Counted from the first letter of the stretch, positions 24,165 to 32,370 are shown. The stretch is DNA of 64,000 nucleotides from MA-ANB-1 sp965216445 (GCA_965216445.1 OZ244166.1:2542001-2606000), one strand, 5' to 3'. The notes: a model not told the origin generated them from the letters alone. Translations and numbers: made by a program.

Positions 24165-25877
24165 TCAACGGGCATCGTCACCGCCGATCAATCCAACCTC
24201 CGGCGTCCACCGCCAGGCGTCGAAGGTTCCCCAGATGCCCCAAGCGAGGAACTCACTTCCGGTCCATATGATCTCTCGTTCCATCCCTTGCCCGGGGAGT
24301 TGAACAAGAATCCAGGAGTCCGTCGTAGCGTCGAAGATCGCACCCTCGCCCCAACGGGGGACCAAGAAATGGTGCTGGCCCATGACCACGGGGCCAGCCG
24401 CTCCTTCGGCCCCACCCAGGGGAATAGGATCGAGGGTGCGCCACTCGTTTCGGAAGAATGAATAGGCCTTAGTCGGATGATCCCAGCTGTCCCATATGAA
24501 CAGGTCGTTGCTGACAAATGCCGATTGGTTGGCAGTCGAGCAGTCTGCATACTCCGAAGTCGCCAGGGACTCTTCAGGTAACGGCACCCAAGTGTCTTTG
24601 GCCAGACGATGGAACCTCTTTCCGTCGCAGAATGAGCCGCTGTTGGTTACCCCAACCATTCGACCGTTGAAAGCTCTCAATACGCCATCGAAATGGCTGA
24701 CACCACTGTCGCCATCTGACGTTGGCGCGTCGAGAACGCGGATCTGGCCGGTATCGATGGTCACCTCGGCAACGGAATCGTCCTCGGTCCACGTAAGGAC
24801 CCTTCCATCGATGTAGACGACTCGCCCGGGCCACTCCGAGGGAGTCAACCCTTCCGCAATGAACCGCCACACGTCATCCGAGGAGTTGTATCCGAATACG
24901 CCGTCCGTGGAGATGACGATCATCTCACCGTCGCCCCACACCGCCCGAGACGGAGACGGTCCTTCGAGTGGTATCGGAGCCAGCATCCGCCACTCGTCGA
25001 CTTCGGGATCAAAGGCCGCCCCATCGATCAGCGTCGGAGGACCGTCCCGGACCGTCTTCCCGCCCCAGACGATCAATTCCTCGCCCGTCCAAATCAGGTC
25101 TGCCGAGTTTCGCTCGGCCAGTGGGCCCGGATCGAAGTAGTGAGGATCGAACGTTGACCTTGGAGCATTCGTTTCGATAGTCGCCACATCTCTCTGTGCA
25201 TCCGACAGATCGGGGGATCCGGGGACCCCATCAGCCAACGCCAAGACCTGCGCGACTTCGTTGTCGGTGCACGCCACGGCTGAGGAATCGCAACCAATGG
25301 TGATCAAGAATCGTTCGAACCCAACCGTGGGACGAACGGGGGACTCGACTCCCCACACGAACGGCGAAGTCAGATTGATGACGGGCCAGTCGTTGACCAC
25401 TTCCAGACTGACACTCTCGGTGATGATGCTCTCCGCCTCCTCACCAAGGTCGGTGAGAACTTCACCCCGGAAGAACACTTCGACCAACCAGTGGCCGGTA
25501 GCAAGCCTGAGCAGGCCGGAGTCATAGCTTGCCTCCAGCCGACCCCCGTCGGGAAGCCGTGTGTAACGCACCTCGCCGACAGGTGTCAGACCGGCGGTAC
25601 CGTCGTATGCGAACCACCCACCAATCAACGACCGATCCTCCCGGAATTCACCTGGTACACGAGCCGTGAAGTCGACACCATTGGGGAGGACCCCCGCATA
25701 GACCCATGGCCAGAGACTCGCTTCTTCTGGTGGCAGCGTGGTTGTCGTTGACGTCGAGACTATTGGGTCGGGCGGGGGCAGAACCGGTTCTGTCGTGGTC
25801 GTGGGTGCTGTGGTCGGCTCACAGGCAGCCAGAACCAAGACAAACCCAAGCAAAGCCAACCCTCGCATTCGACCCAT
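24165..25877 (-). CDS. Large lipoprotein with beta-propeller-like repeats
   Basis: ATG 25877 (MGRMRGLALLGFVLVLAAC) gives a lipoprotein signal peptide with the acylated cysteine at residue 19. The frame stays open upstream through a repeat array, which is not coding. The 570-residue protein has a Thr/Pro linker, then an outer domain of about 180 residues, and a C-terminal half with kelch- or propeller-like blades: LIWTGEELIVWGGKT, AVWGDGEMIVISTDGV, SNDLFIWDSWDHP and IIWTGSEFLAWGIWG. It is probably anchored on the outer face of the membrane. No function is evident. It lies between purD and purE and is convergent with purD. Confidence 0.75.
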   Translation of the reverse strand: MGRMRGLALLGFVLVLAACEPTTAPTTTTEPVLPPPDPIVSTSTTTTLPPEEASLWPWVYAGVLPNGVDFTARVPGEFREDRSLIGGWFAYDGTAGLTPVGEVRYTRLPDGGRLEASYDSGLLRLATGHWLVEVFFRGEVLTDLGEEAESIITESVSLEVVNDWPVINLTSPFVWGVESPVRPTVGFERFLITIGCDSSAVACTDNEVAQVLALADGVPGSPDLSDAQRDVATIETNAPRSTFDPHYFDPGPLAERNSADLIWTGEELIVWGGKTVRDGPPTLIDGAAFDPEVDEWRMLAPIPLEGPSPSRAVWGDGEMIVISTDGVFGYNSSDDVWRFIAEGLTPSEWPGRVVYIDGRVLTWTEDDSVAEVTIDTGQIRVLDAPTSDGDSGVSHFDGVLRAFNGRMVGVTNSGSFCDGKRFHRLAKDTWVPLPEESLATSEYADCSTANQSAFVSNDLFIWDSWDHPTKAYSFFRNEWRTLDPIPLGGAEGAAGPVVMGQHHFLVPRWGEGAIFDATTDSWILVQLPGQGMEREIIWTGSEFLAWGIWGTFDAWRWTPEVGLIGGDDAR

Positions 25878-25937
25878 GGCACCTAAACGTACCCGCGGTG
25901 TCGTGCGTTCCAGATCGAGACCTGACTCAACCTTTTT

Positions 25938-26057
25938 TGCATCGTGCACGTGAGGGCGGAAACCGAACGGATTTGCACAGTGCAAATGAGGTCCGAAACC
26001 GAACGGACCTGCACAGTGCAAATGAGGTCGAAAACCGAACGGATCTGCACAGTGCAG
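25938..26057. repeat. Tandem 36-bp repeat array with palindromic core upstream of purE
   Basis: Four units with a strict 36-bp period. Each holds a palindrome around TGCACAGTGCA, centred at 25943 (degenerate, two mismatches), 25979, 26015 and 26051. The second is the longest: ATTTGCACAGTGCAAAT (25971-25987). Palindromes are separated by a conserved GAGG...GAAACCGAACGGA block. There are no unique spacers. The array ends 54 bp before purE and starts 60 bp upstream of the divergent lipoprotein gene. A period divisible by three keeps frames open on both strands, creating false coding extensions. Confidence 0.85.
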
Positions 26058-26111
26058 CGCGGCATATGGCGAGTTACGCCCAAGGGCCGAGATTTACTAC
26101 CGTCGCCGATC

Positions 26112-26576
26112 ATGAGTCACAAAGTTGCAATAGTCATGGGTTCGGGTTCCGACCGGCCGGTAATGGAGAAGGCCGGAGCGATGCTCGACAGGTTCGGAAT
26201 CGAACATGAAACACGTGTCCTTTCAGCACATAAGACGCCTGACCAGGCTCTCGAGTTCGCTGAGAATGCAGCCGACAACGGATTCGAGGTCATCATCGCT
26301 GGTGCCGGCAAGGCGGCACACCTCGGTGGGGTGATGGCAGCCAAATCGCTACTCCCCGTGATCGGTGTGCCCATCAACGCCTCCCTCGATGGGATGGACG
26401 CCCTGCTTGCCACGGTGCAGATGCCAACCGGGATTCCGGTGGCGACCGTGGCGATCGATGCAGCCAACAACGCCGCGCTCCTCGCGGTGGCAATGCTCGC
26501 AGTCTCGGACGAGGGGCTCCGTCAGCAACTCGCCGACTACCGCAAGGAATTGGCCGAAAAGACACTCGCCGGCTGA
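26112..26576 (+). CDS. purE: N5-carboxyaminoimidazole ribonucleotide mutase
   Basis: A 154-residue class I PurE that converts N5-CAIR to CAIR. ATG 26112 begins MSHKVAIVMGSGSDRPVM, the nucleotide phosphate loop. VLSAHKTPDQ carries the active-site histidine (about H40), and AGAGKAAHLGGVMAAKS plus GVPINASLDGMDALLATVQMP are the rest of the core. Class I PurE usually works with PurK, which is not in this window. A frame extending upstream through the 36-bp repeats is rejected. The gene lies next to the palindromic array and ends before a long stem-loop. Confidence 0.95.
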   Translation: MSHKVAIVMGSGSDRPVMEKAGAMLDRFGIEHETRVLSAHKTPDQALEFAENAADNGFEVIIAGAGKAAHLGGVMAAKSLLPVIGVPINASLDGMDALLATVQMPTGIPVATVAIDAANNAALLAVAMLAVSDEGLRQQLADYRKELAEKTLAG

Positions 26577-26583
26577 TCCAACC

Positions 26584-26637
26584 CCGTTCTGTGTCGATCC
26601 CTACTCGAACGTATGGGCAAGAATCGACACAGAACGG
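26584..26637. terminator. Bidirectional terminator between purE and histidine kinase gene
   Basis: A perfect 15-bp stem, CCGTTCTGTGTCGAT (26584-26598) with ATCGACACAGAACGG (26623-26637), and a 24-base loop with its own partial pairing (CTAC/GTAT). TTTC follows on the plus strand. It sits between converging genes and would act on both. Confidence 0.7.
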
Positions 26638-26639
26638 TT

Positions 26640-27818
26640 TCAGGCAGGTAGCCGAAAGCCGACTTTGCCTCCCGGCCCGGGTTCGGCCCAAATTTCCCCA
26701 TCTAGGGCGTGGATGAATCCTTGGGCGATGGCGAGGCCGAGCCCTGAGCCCCCGTCTCCACGCATCCGGGCAGGGTCGTCGCGGGAGAATCGGTCGAATG
26801 CTTGATCCACAAACTCGGAGTCAAAGCCAGCGCCCTGGTCGACGACTGTGACAGTCGGTCGGCCTTCGGTCGTAACCGTGACCTCGACGGTGGATCCTGG
26901 AGGCGAGTGCCGGACGGCATTGTCGAGCAGATTGCGGATGACACGACCCACCGCCTCAGGTCCGCATTCCACCATCACTGGATGTCGTGAGACGACCTCA
27001 ATGTCGATTTCCCGAGCGGCCGCAAGAGGTGAAATCACATCGACCGCCTCATCGGCCAACTCGGTTAGGTCAACCATCGCCACCTCGACCTCAAGACCTC
27101 CCGACTCGATTCGGGCCAACAGGTTCAGGTCGTCGACCAAAGCCGAAAGCGCGGCGATGTCCTTCTCCATCGCAGCCAGGTAGCGATTCGGCTCCTGGAC
27201 CAGCCCATCCTGAAACGCCTCCACAGCAGCACGCAGCGACGCAAGCGGCGTCCGCAGATCGTGGCCAACTGCGGCGAAGAAGCTACGCCGCGCCGCAGCG
27301 TCGGCCTGGCGCTCCTCTTCGACTGATCGCAGCCCATCAACCATCCTTTCCAGACTGACCGCAAGCCGGCCCAGTTCGTCTCTTCGATCAATGTCCAAGT
27401 GGACCTGGAGATCACCCTCGGCCACTTGGTCAGCTGCGGCGGCCAGACGCTCCAGATCACGTGTCATCGGGCCGGAGATAGCGATGGCGAACCCGGCTGC
27501 CGCCACAACGCCGAACCCGATCACCACCAGCAGCAGGGTCAGGTCGTGTTGTGATATGAACATCCGCTCGGCGGCAGCGCTGACGCCAACCGCCACGATC
27601 GCAAAAGACACGACCATGATCACGCCGACGCTCAACCGGACCGAATTGACCGACCGCGAGAAACGAGGCACCGCCATCACCAGTAGAACCATCAGAGCGG
27701 CCATCGCTCCGAAGATGACGGCCAATTCCAGGCGCTCTGAGCCTTCGGGCTGCATAGTCACTTCGAAAACGGCCAACCCAACAAACACCAATCCCAAAGC
27801 TCCGAATACCAGCCTCAC
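26640..27818 (-). CDS. Sensor histidine kinase
   Basis: A 392-residue membrane kinase. Hydrophobic segments are near residues 3-20, 32-50, 60-80 and 94-116. A HAMP-like linker follows (RDLERLAAAADQVAEGDL), then the phospho-acceptor H186 in VGHDLRTPLASLR. The C-terminal ATPase domain has the N-box RNLLDNAVRHS, G1 VVDQGAGF and G2 GGSGLGLAIAQGF. The start GTG 27818 overlaps the response regulator stop (GTGA). It is the second gene of a two-component operon. There is little extracytoplasmic sequence, so it may sense within the membrane. The signal is unknown. Confidence 0.93.
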   Translation of the reverse strand: MRLVFGALGLVFVGLAVFEVTMQPEGSERLELAVIFGAMAALMVLLVMAVPRFSRSVNSVRLSVGVIMVVSFAIVAVGVSAAAERMFISQHDLTLLLVVIGFGVVAAAGFAIAISGPMTRDLERLAAAADQVAEGDLQVHLDIDRRDELGRLAVSLERMVDGLRSVEEERQADAAARRSFFAAVGHDLRTPLASLRAAVEAFQDGLVQEPNRYLAAMEKDIAALSALVDDLNLLARIESGGLEVEVAMVDLTELADEAVDVISPLAAAREIDIEVVSRHPVMVECGPEAVGRVIRNLLDNAVRHSPPGSTVEVTVTTEGRPTVTVVDQGAGFDSEFVDQAFDRFSRDDPARMRGDGGSGLGLAIAQGFIHALDGEIWAEPGPGGKVGFRLPA

Positions 27819-28537
27819 GGCTCAAACCTGTATCCAACGCCCCAAACGGTCTTGACCCACGTCGGGTTCTCCGGGTCTGTCTCGATCTTCTGCCGGAGGC
27901 GCCTGACGTGAACGGTCACGGTGGCCGGGTCCTGCCAATCCGAGGACGAGTCCCACACCTGCTCCAGAAGCTGGACGCGGGTAAACACTTGACGGGGAGA
28001 GGTGCAGAAGAACTCGAGGAGCTCGAACTCCTTTGGTGTTAGATCGAGAGGTTTGCCGGCGACGAACACTTCTCGGGTCCGACCGTCGACTACCAACTCG
28101 CCAAATTCGTGGCGCTCATAAGCGAGGTCGGCTCGGTTGAGTCGCTTGAGGACGGTACGCACCCGGGCAACGAGTTCCCTCGGAGAGAACGGTTTGAGCA
28201 CATAGTCGTCGGCTCCCAACTCCAATCCGAGGACCCGGTCATGCTCATCGGTTCGAGCGGTGAGAAGAATGACGGGGATCTCGCTATGACGACGCAGCTC
28301 GTTGAGAACGGTGAACCCATCGGCACCGGGAAGCATGACGTCGAGAACGACCAGGGCGGGTTCCTCGGAGCCGATCAGTTTCAGTGCATCCGTGCCACTC
28401 GCAGCTTCGCTAACCCGAAAACCCTCCCTATCCAGATACGCGCACACCACTTCGCGAACCATTGGCTCGTCGTCGACGACGAGAATCCGTTGACCGGACA
28501 GGGTTGGGGTGGTCATACCCAACGAATTTATGCCCAT
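27815..28537 (-). CDS. OmpR-family response regulator
   Basis: A 240-residue regulator. The receiver domain has the acidic pocket DDE at 22-24, the phospho-acceptor D66 (VVLDVMLPG) and K in YVLKPFSPRE. The C-terminal winged helix has DLTPKEFELLEFFC, then VTVHVRRLRQKIE and VWGVGYRFEP. ATG 28537 has GAGAGG upstream; ATG 28516 would also keep the receiver. It is operon-coupled to the kinase and divergent from a secreted spondin-domain gene, with an inverted repeat between them, so that gene is a possible target. Confidence 0.94.
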   Translation of the reverse strand: MGINSLGMTTPTLSGQRILVVDDEPMVREVVCAYLDREGFRVSEAASGTDALKLIGSEEPALVVLDVMLPGADGFTVLNELRRHSEIPVILLTARTDEHDRVLGLELGADDYVLKPFSPRELVARVRTVLKRLNRADLAYERHEFGELVVDGRTREVFVAGKPLDLTPKEFELLEFFCTSPRQVFTRVQLLEQVWDSSSDWQDPATVTVHVRRLRQKIETDPENPTWVKTVWGVGYRFEP

Positions 28538-28552
28538 AAAGAGCCTCTCACT

Positions 28553-28573
28553 TGAACGTTTCGAATTCGTTCA
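28553..28573. promoter_or_regulatory. Inverted repeat between response regulator and spondin-domain gene
   Basis: TGAACG (28553-28558) and CGTTCA (28568-28573) flank TTTCGAATT. It lies in the 109-bp divergent region and could be a binding site for the adjacent regulator. OmpR-type sites are usually direct repeats, so the assignment is tentative. Confidence 0.35.
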
Positions 28574-28646
28574 CTTTTGGTTTCTTCCGTCGCAAGATCT
28601 CTGCCCGATTCTTGACGCAGGGTCATAAATCAGGAGGAAAGAACCC

Positions 28647-29336
28647 ATGCCAAGATCGAGAAGACTGATCGTCCTCGCCGTAGCTGCGGCACTGGCACTC
28701 TCGGCGCTAGCCGGTACGGCTTCGGCCGAAGCGTCAGAGTCAGAGCCCACCTACAGAGTGACAATCACCAACCTCACCGATGGACAGTTGATGACACCAT
28801 TCGTTGTGGCAACACATCATCCGTCCTTCTCCCTGTTCAACCGGGGCCAATACGCGTCCAACGGCCTTCAGCAACTCGCTGAGAACGGCGGAGTGCCCGT
28901 CCTGGTCGACGAACTTGCGGCCAACTCCAGGGTCAACGACGTCCAAGTCGCGGCAGGAGCCGCCGGACCCGTCGCACCCGGTGAGTCGGCCACCGCCTAC
29001 GTCGCCGCAAACCACTACGCCCGTCAGCTGACGCTGGCCGGGATGCTGATCTGCACCAATGACGGCTTTGGTGGAGTCAGCAACGTCAAGCTGGCCGATG
29101 GCAAAACTGTCTACGGCTACGCATACGACGCCGGCACCGAAATCAACACAGAGGCGTACGCAGACCTCGTACCTCCGTGCAACGGGCTGGGACAAACCGG
29201 GATGACCAATCCCGACTTGGCCGAAGGCGCCAAGATCCACCGTCACGGTGGCATCACCGGAGTCGGAGACCTCGACCCCAGTGTCAACGGTTGGAGCGGA
29301 GCAGTCATCAAGGTCGAGATCGAACTCGTCGACTGA
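28647..29336 (+). CDS. Secreted spondin-domain protein
   Basis: A 229-residue exported protein. ATG 28647 follows AGGAGG. The signal peptide is residues 1-27, with cleavage at TASA-EA. The mature part matches the bacterial spondin_N pattern: YRVTITNLTDGQLMTPFVVA, THHPSFSLFNRGQYAS, NGLQQLAENGG, and later LTLAGMLICTNDGFGG. These domains are beta-sandwiches, in animals found in extracellular matrix proteins; their bacterial role is poorly known and may be surface or matrix interaction. It is divergent from a two-component system and ends at a strong terminator. Confidence 0.82.
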   Translation: MPRSRRLIVLAVAAALALSALAGTASAEASESEPTYRVTITNLTDGQLMTPFVVATHHPSFSLFNRGQYASNGLQQLAENGGVPVLVDELAANSRVNDVQVAAGAAGPVAPGESATAYVAANHYARQLTLAGMLICTNDGFGGVSNVKLADGKTVYGYAYDAGTEINTEAYADLVPPCNGLGQTGMTNPDLAEGAKIHRHGGITGVGDLDPSVNGWSGAVIKVEIELVD

Positions 29337-29356
29337 ATCCTGAAAGCTATCCATTG

Positions 29357-29384
29357 CAAGAGGGACCCCTCGGGGTCCCTCTTG
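29357..29384. terminator. Terminator after spondin-domain gene
   Basis: A perfect 13-bp stem, CAAGAGGGACCCC (29357-29369) with GGGGTCCCTCTTG (29372-29384), and a very short loop. It lies 4 bp from the stop of the convergent YjbR gene, so it probably serves both strands. Confidence 0.75.
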
Positions 29385-29388
29385 GTCG

Positions 29389-29760
29389 TTAGAGGAGACG
29401 GTTGGTTAGGGCCTTCTTGAGGCGCAGAGGCGCCACGGTTAGATAGGCATCAATCACCAATTCCTCGACCTCAGACCAATCAGGGTTCGGACCGGGGTTC
29501 ACGCCCAACCACATCAGACGCCCCCGATGGGGAGGCACGAAGAACTTGGCGGGATCGGCTTCGATGAGAATCCGTTGCGACCCGTCAGGCACTGCACACC
29601 AGAACTGAAATCCATCATCCACGGTGAATCGCTCCGGGTAGCTGACGAATTGTGGTCCCTTGCCTACGAACCACCCCGGCTCACCGTGGCTGACACGTTC
29701 TTCAGTTTCGGGGAGGTCCAGACAAATCTCTCGCAGTTTCTGGACCGGATCGGTGGGCAT
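29389..29760 (-). CDS. MmcQ/YjbR-family protein
   Basis: ATG 29760 (MPTDPVQKLREICLDLPETEE) gives 123 residues. The family pattern is clear: an N-terminal helix with LPETEERVSHGEPGWFVG, a beta-sheet with FCW-like FQFWCAVPDGSQ, and a terminal helix (EELVIDAYLTVAPLRLKKAL). YjbR-type proteins have a double-psi-like CyaY fold and are often annotated as DNA-binding, but their molecular role is unsettled. It is divergent from the acyl-CoA dehydrogenase gene, with 67 bp between the starts. Longer upstream starts overlap that gene and are rejected. Confidence 0.82.
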   Translation of the reverse strand: MPTDPVQKLREICLDLPETEERVSHGEPGWFVGKGPQFVSYPERFTVDDGFQFWCAVPDGSQRILIEADPAKFFVPPHRGRLMWLGVNPGPNPDWSEVEELVIDAYLTVAPLRLKKALTNRLL

Positions 29761-29827
29761 CGGCACATCATGGTCGAGACGGCGCAAATGTGTGTCAGGC
29801 GCCCTTCCCCGATACCATCGGCAGCCC

Positions 29828-31012
29828 ATGAGTGAGATTTCTTTCCAAAAGCCCGATCCGTACGACTTTCTCGATATCGATTCCCTTTTGGACGACGAAG
29901 AGATCCTCCTGCGTGACACGGTCAAAGACTTCGTCACCAAAGAGATCACACCCGAAGTCGGCGATTGGTGGGAAGCCGGCGAACTGCCTCACGCCGAACT
30001 GGCGAAGACCATCGGCGATATCGGGCTACTTGGTATGCACCTCGAGGGCTACGGGTGCGCCGGCACGTCGGCAACTGCCTATGGGCTGGCCTGTCTCGAG
30101 TTGGAGGCTGGCGACTCCGGGATCCGGTCTTTTGTCTCCGTGCAAGGTTCGCTGGCGATGTTCCCGATCTGGAAGTTCGGGTCGGAGGAACAAAAGAACG
30201 AATGGCTGCCGCAGATGGCCAAAGGCGAAGCCATCGGCTGTTTTGGCCTCACCGAGGCCGACTCGGGTTCCGACCCGTCTTCGATGCGAACCAACGCCAA
30301 ACGCGACGGTTCGGACTGGATTCTCAATGGTTCGAAGATGTGGATCACCAACGGATCCATTGCTGACATCGCGGTGGTCTGGGCTCGAACCGACGAAGGA
30401 ATCCGCGGCTTCATAGTCCCTACGGACAGCAAGGGCTTCTCGGCTCCGGAGATAAAGAAGAAGGCAAGCCTGCGCGCCTCGGTTACATCAGAGCTCTTGT
30501 TTGACAACGTCCGACTGCCGGATGAGTTCGTTCTGCCGGGAGTTGCCTCGATGCGGGGACCGTTGTCCTGCCTAAACGAAGCACGCTTTGGTATCGCCTT
30601 CGGTGCGATGGGTGCGGCACGATCTTGCTACGAGGCCGCGCTTGACTATTCCAAGGAACGCGAGCAGTTCGACAAGCCAATCGGTTCGTTCCAACTGACC
30701 CAACGCAAGCTCGTGGAGATGATGGTTGCCGTTCAGCGTGGAACCCTGCTGGCGCTGCACCTGGGACGTCGCAAAGACGCTGGGACGTTGAGCCCCGAGC
30801 AGGTGTCCTTCGGCAAATTCGACAATGTTCGCAACGCACTGGACGTCGCCCGAACCGCTCGTTCGATACTTGGCGCCAATGGGATCACGCTGGAGTATCC
30901 GGCTTTCCGCCACATGTCGAACCTGGAAACGGTCTTCACCTATGAAGGCACCAACGAGATCCATACGCTGATCATGGGTCAGTCGATAACAGGCCTCAAC
31001 GCCTTCGCTTGA
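29828..31012 (+). CDS. Acyl-CoA dehydrogenase, glutaryl-CoA dehydrogenase-like
   Basis: A 394-residue flavoenzyme from ATG 29828 (MSEISFQKPDPYDFLDID). Signatures are CFGLTEADSGSDPSSM, WILNGSKMWITNGS, and ARFGIAFGAMGAARSCYEAALDY in pieces. The catalytic base is probably E373 in TYEGTNEIH, the position used by glutaryl-CoA and isovaleryl-type enzymes that abstract the alpha proton. The domain order (helical N, beta barrel, helical C) and length are normal. The LIMGQSITGLNAFA tail resembles GCDH. The substrate remains an inference; no decarboxylase or CoA-ligase partner lies nearby. Confidence 0.88.
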   Translation: MSEISFQKPDPYDFLDIDSLLDDEEILLRDTVKDFVTKEITPEVGDWWEAGELPHAELAKTIGDIGLLGMHLEGYGCAGTSATAYGLACLELEAGDSGIRSFVSVQGSLAMFPIWKFGSEEQKNEWLPQMAKGEAIGCFGLTEADSGSDPSSMRTNAKRDGSDWILNGSKMWITNGSIADIAVVWARTDEGIRGFIVPTDSKGFSAPEIKKKASLRASVTSELLFDNVRLPDEFVLPGVASMRGPLSCLNEARFGIAFGAMGAARSCYEAALDYSKEREQFDKPIGSFQLTQRKLVEMMVAVQRGTLLALHLGRRKDAGTLSPEQVSFGKFDNVRNALDVARTARSILGANGITLEYPAFRHMSNLETVFTYEGTNEIHTLIMGQSITGLNAFA

Positions 31013-31024
31013 GTCCGGCCCAAC

Positions 31025-31273
31025 TCAGGCCTCGTACTTCAACAACCTGAAGAGACCCTTTTTCGGTTTATAGACTCTGTCGGGATACTTTTCGACCAGT
31101 TTCCACACACACCCGTTGACCGTTTTGGGATGGAATCGACTGTCTGACTCCCCGATTCTACGATTGAGGTCCGTCCATTGCAGGCCCTCCGGATGTTCAT
31201 CGAGCAGTCTGAGCGCAGTCGCGTTAATGCGTTCGGTGACCTTGTTCGAGTTGATATCTGGTGGTTCGGTCAT
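31025..31273 (-). CDS. Small winged-helix-like protein at end of cox accessory operon
   Basis: An 82-residue protein starting at ATG 31273, 3 bp after the XdhC-like gene. The pattern (VTERINATALRLLDEHPEGL, then WTDLNRRI, FHPKTVNGCVWKLVEKYPDRV and KPKKGLFRL) looks like a winged helix: three helices, then a basic beta-wing. It resembles HARE/restriction-type HTH modules, but I do not recognise a named family. It could regulate the operon or be unrelated cargo. It has no metal-binding or catalytic motif. Confidence 0.65.
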   Translation of the reverse strand: MTEPPDINSNKVTERINATALRLLDEHPEGLQWTDLNRRIGESDSRFHPKTVNGCVWKLVEKYPDRVYKPKKGLFRLLKYEA

Positions 31274-31276
31274 CGA

Positions 31277-32068
31277 CTAACTCGCCACTACCTCGCCAGT
31301 CTCCTCCGGCCGTTGTTTGTGGACCCGGCCCTCGACACCCCGTAGCGGCATGCCGGTTCCATGCCCGTACCGAACCTGAGTCATCTCAGCCAGGATGGAG
31401 ACAGCAACCTCCTGGGGACTTTCTGCTCCGATGTCGAGACCAACCGGGCCATGGATCCGCGCAACGTCTTCTTCGCCGAAACCGGCTTCCTTGAGCCGCT
31501 CGACGCGGAGGGCATGGGTGCGCCGACTCCCCATCGCCCCGATGTACCGCGCCTCGCTCCTGAGGGCGGCTTGGAGGATCGGATCCTCCAGCCTCTTCTC
31601 GTGCGAGAGCACCACCACCCATGAACGGCGGTCGAACGGGATTTGCGCTACCAATTCATCAGGCTGCCCGACCACGACCTTGGCGTCCGGGAATCGCTCC
31701 TGGCTGGCAAACAACGGACGCGAGTCAGCGACCGTTGGGCGATATCCCATTTGTCCGGCGAACGTGGCCAACCATTGGGCGATATGTACGGCACCAAAAA
31801 CCAACACATCCTGGGGTGGGGCCAGGGTCTCCAGGAACACTTCATGCTCGCCATAGGTGATGGTGCGATTCTGTTCGTAATTGAGGAGAGTCACCGCGTC
31901 TTGGGAGACATCGTCCGCGACGTCGGCGGGAAGCTCACCAGTGATGGTTCTCCCCTGGGAGTCAATGACAACCTTCAAACCAGCGGCAGGGCCGGCGACG
32001 AAGGTCGCCACCGATCCATATTCCTCTCGGTCGAGAATGCCTTGGATCGCCTCGAGAGCCCTCACCAT
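31277..32068 (-). CDS. XdhC/CoxI-family protein, Rossmann domain part
   Basis: A 263-residue protein from ATG 32068, overlapping the preceding gene as ATGGTGA. An N-terminal segment of about 80 residues is followed by a Rossmann domain with VLVFGAVHIAQWLATFAG; the usual G-x-G-H-V is G-A-V-H-I here. VVVLSHEKRLEDPIL, YIGAMGSRRTHALRVERL and IHGPVGLDIGAESPQEVAVSILAE complete the XdhC C-terminal signature. XdhC proteins insert sulfurated molybdenum cofactor into xanthine dehydrogenase or CO dehydrogenase. The N-terminal XdhC_CoxI domain is encoded separately just upstream. Confidence 0.88.
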   Translation of the reverse strand: MVRALEAIQGILDREEYGSVATFVAGPAAGLKVVIDSQGRTITGELPADVADDVSQDAVTLLNYEQNRTITYGEHEVFLETLAPPQDVLVFGAVHIAQWLATFAGQMGYRPTVADSRPLFASQERFPDAKVVVGQPDELVAQIPFDRRSWVVVLSHEKRLEDPILQAALRSEARYIGAMGSRRTHALRVERLKEAGFGEEDVARIHGPVGLDIGAESPQEVAVSILAEMTQVRYGHGTGMPLRGVEGRVHKQRPEETGEVVAS

Positions 32069-32370
32069 TGCTCGATGAACACGTCGATGGTTCCCCCGCA
32101 AGCCATGCCCACTTCGAAGGCGTCTTCGTCAGCAATCCCGTAGGTGACCTTCTTGGGCTGGCCCGAGGCGATTACCTCCTGGGCATGAAGGAACACATCG
32201 TTTTCGACACAGCCTCCACTAACCGATCCCGCGGTGTCGCCAGCGTCAGAAACGAGAAACTTGGAGCCTTCCGGTCGGGGCGCCGAACCGTAGACCCGCA
32301 CCACCGTGGCGACGGCAACCTTCTTGCCCTCGTCTGTCCACTGCTTCCAAGTCTTCAACTGAGATCTCAT
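32062..32370 (-). CDS. XdhC_CoxI N-terminal domain protein
   Basis: A 102-residue protein holding only the XdhC_CoxI domain: WKQWTDEGKKVAVATVVRVYGSAP, in pieces, then GSKFLVSDAGDTAGSVSGGCVEND, where GSVSGGCVE is the family signature with its conserved cysteine, and GMACGGTIDVFIE at the end. In single-chain XdhC this domain is fused to the Rossmann domain. Here they are separate overlapping genes (ATGGTGA), each with a good start, so this looks like a genuine split and not a frameshift. It starts overlapping the coxE stop. Confidence 0.88.
   Translation of the reverse strand: MRSQLKTWKQWTDEGKKVAVATVVRVYGSAPRPEGSKFLVSDAGDTAGSVSGGCVENDVFLHAQEVIASGQPKKVTYGIADEDAFEVGMACGGTIDVFIEQW

Noticed and set aside
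25878..26021. N-terminal extension of the lipoprotein through the repeats
   Set aside because: It would bury the lipoprotein signal peptide; ATG 25877 gives a clean lipobox.
25938..26057. CRISPR-like array
   Set aside because: The 36-bp period looks similar in length to CRISPR repeats, but units follow each other with no unique spacers, there are only four units, and no cas gene is nearby.
25944..26111. N-terminal extension of purE through the repeat array
   Set aside because: The frame is open only because the period is divisible by three; the extension is a repetitive peptide, and ATG 26112 gives the exact PurE N-terminus.
32062..32370. Frameshifted xdhC pseudogene
   Set aside because: Both halves have good starts, coupled overlap and complete domains, so a natural split is more likely.
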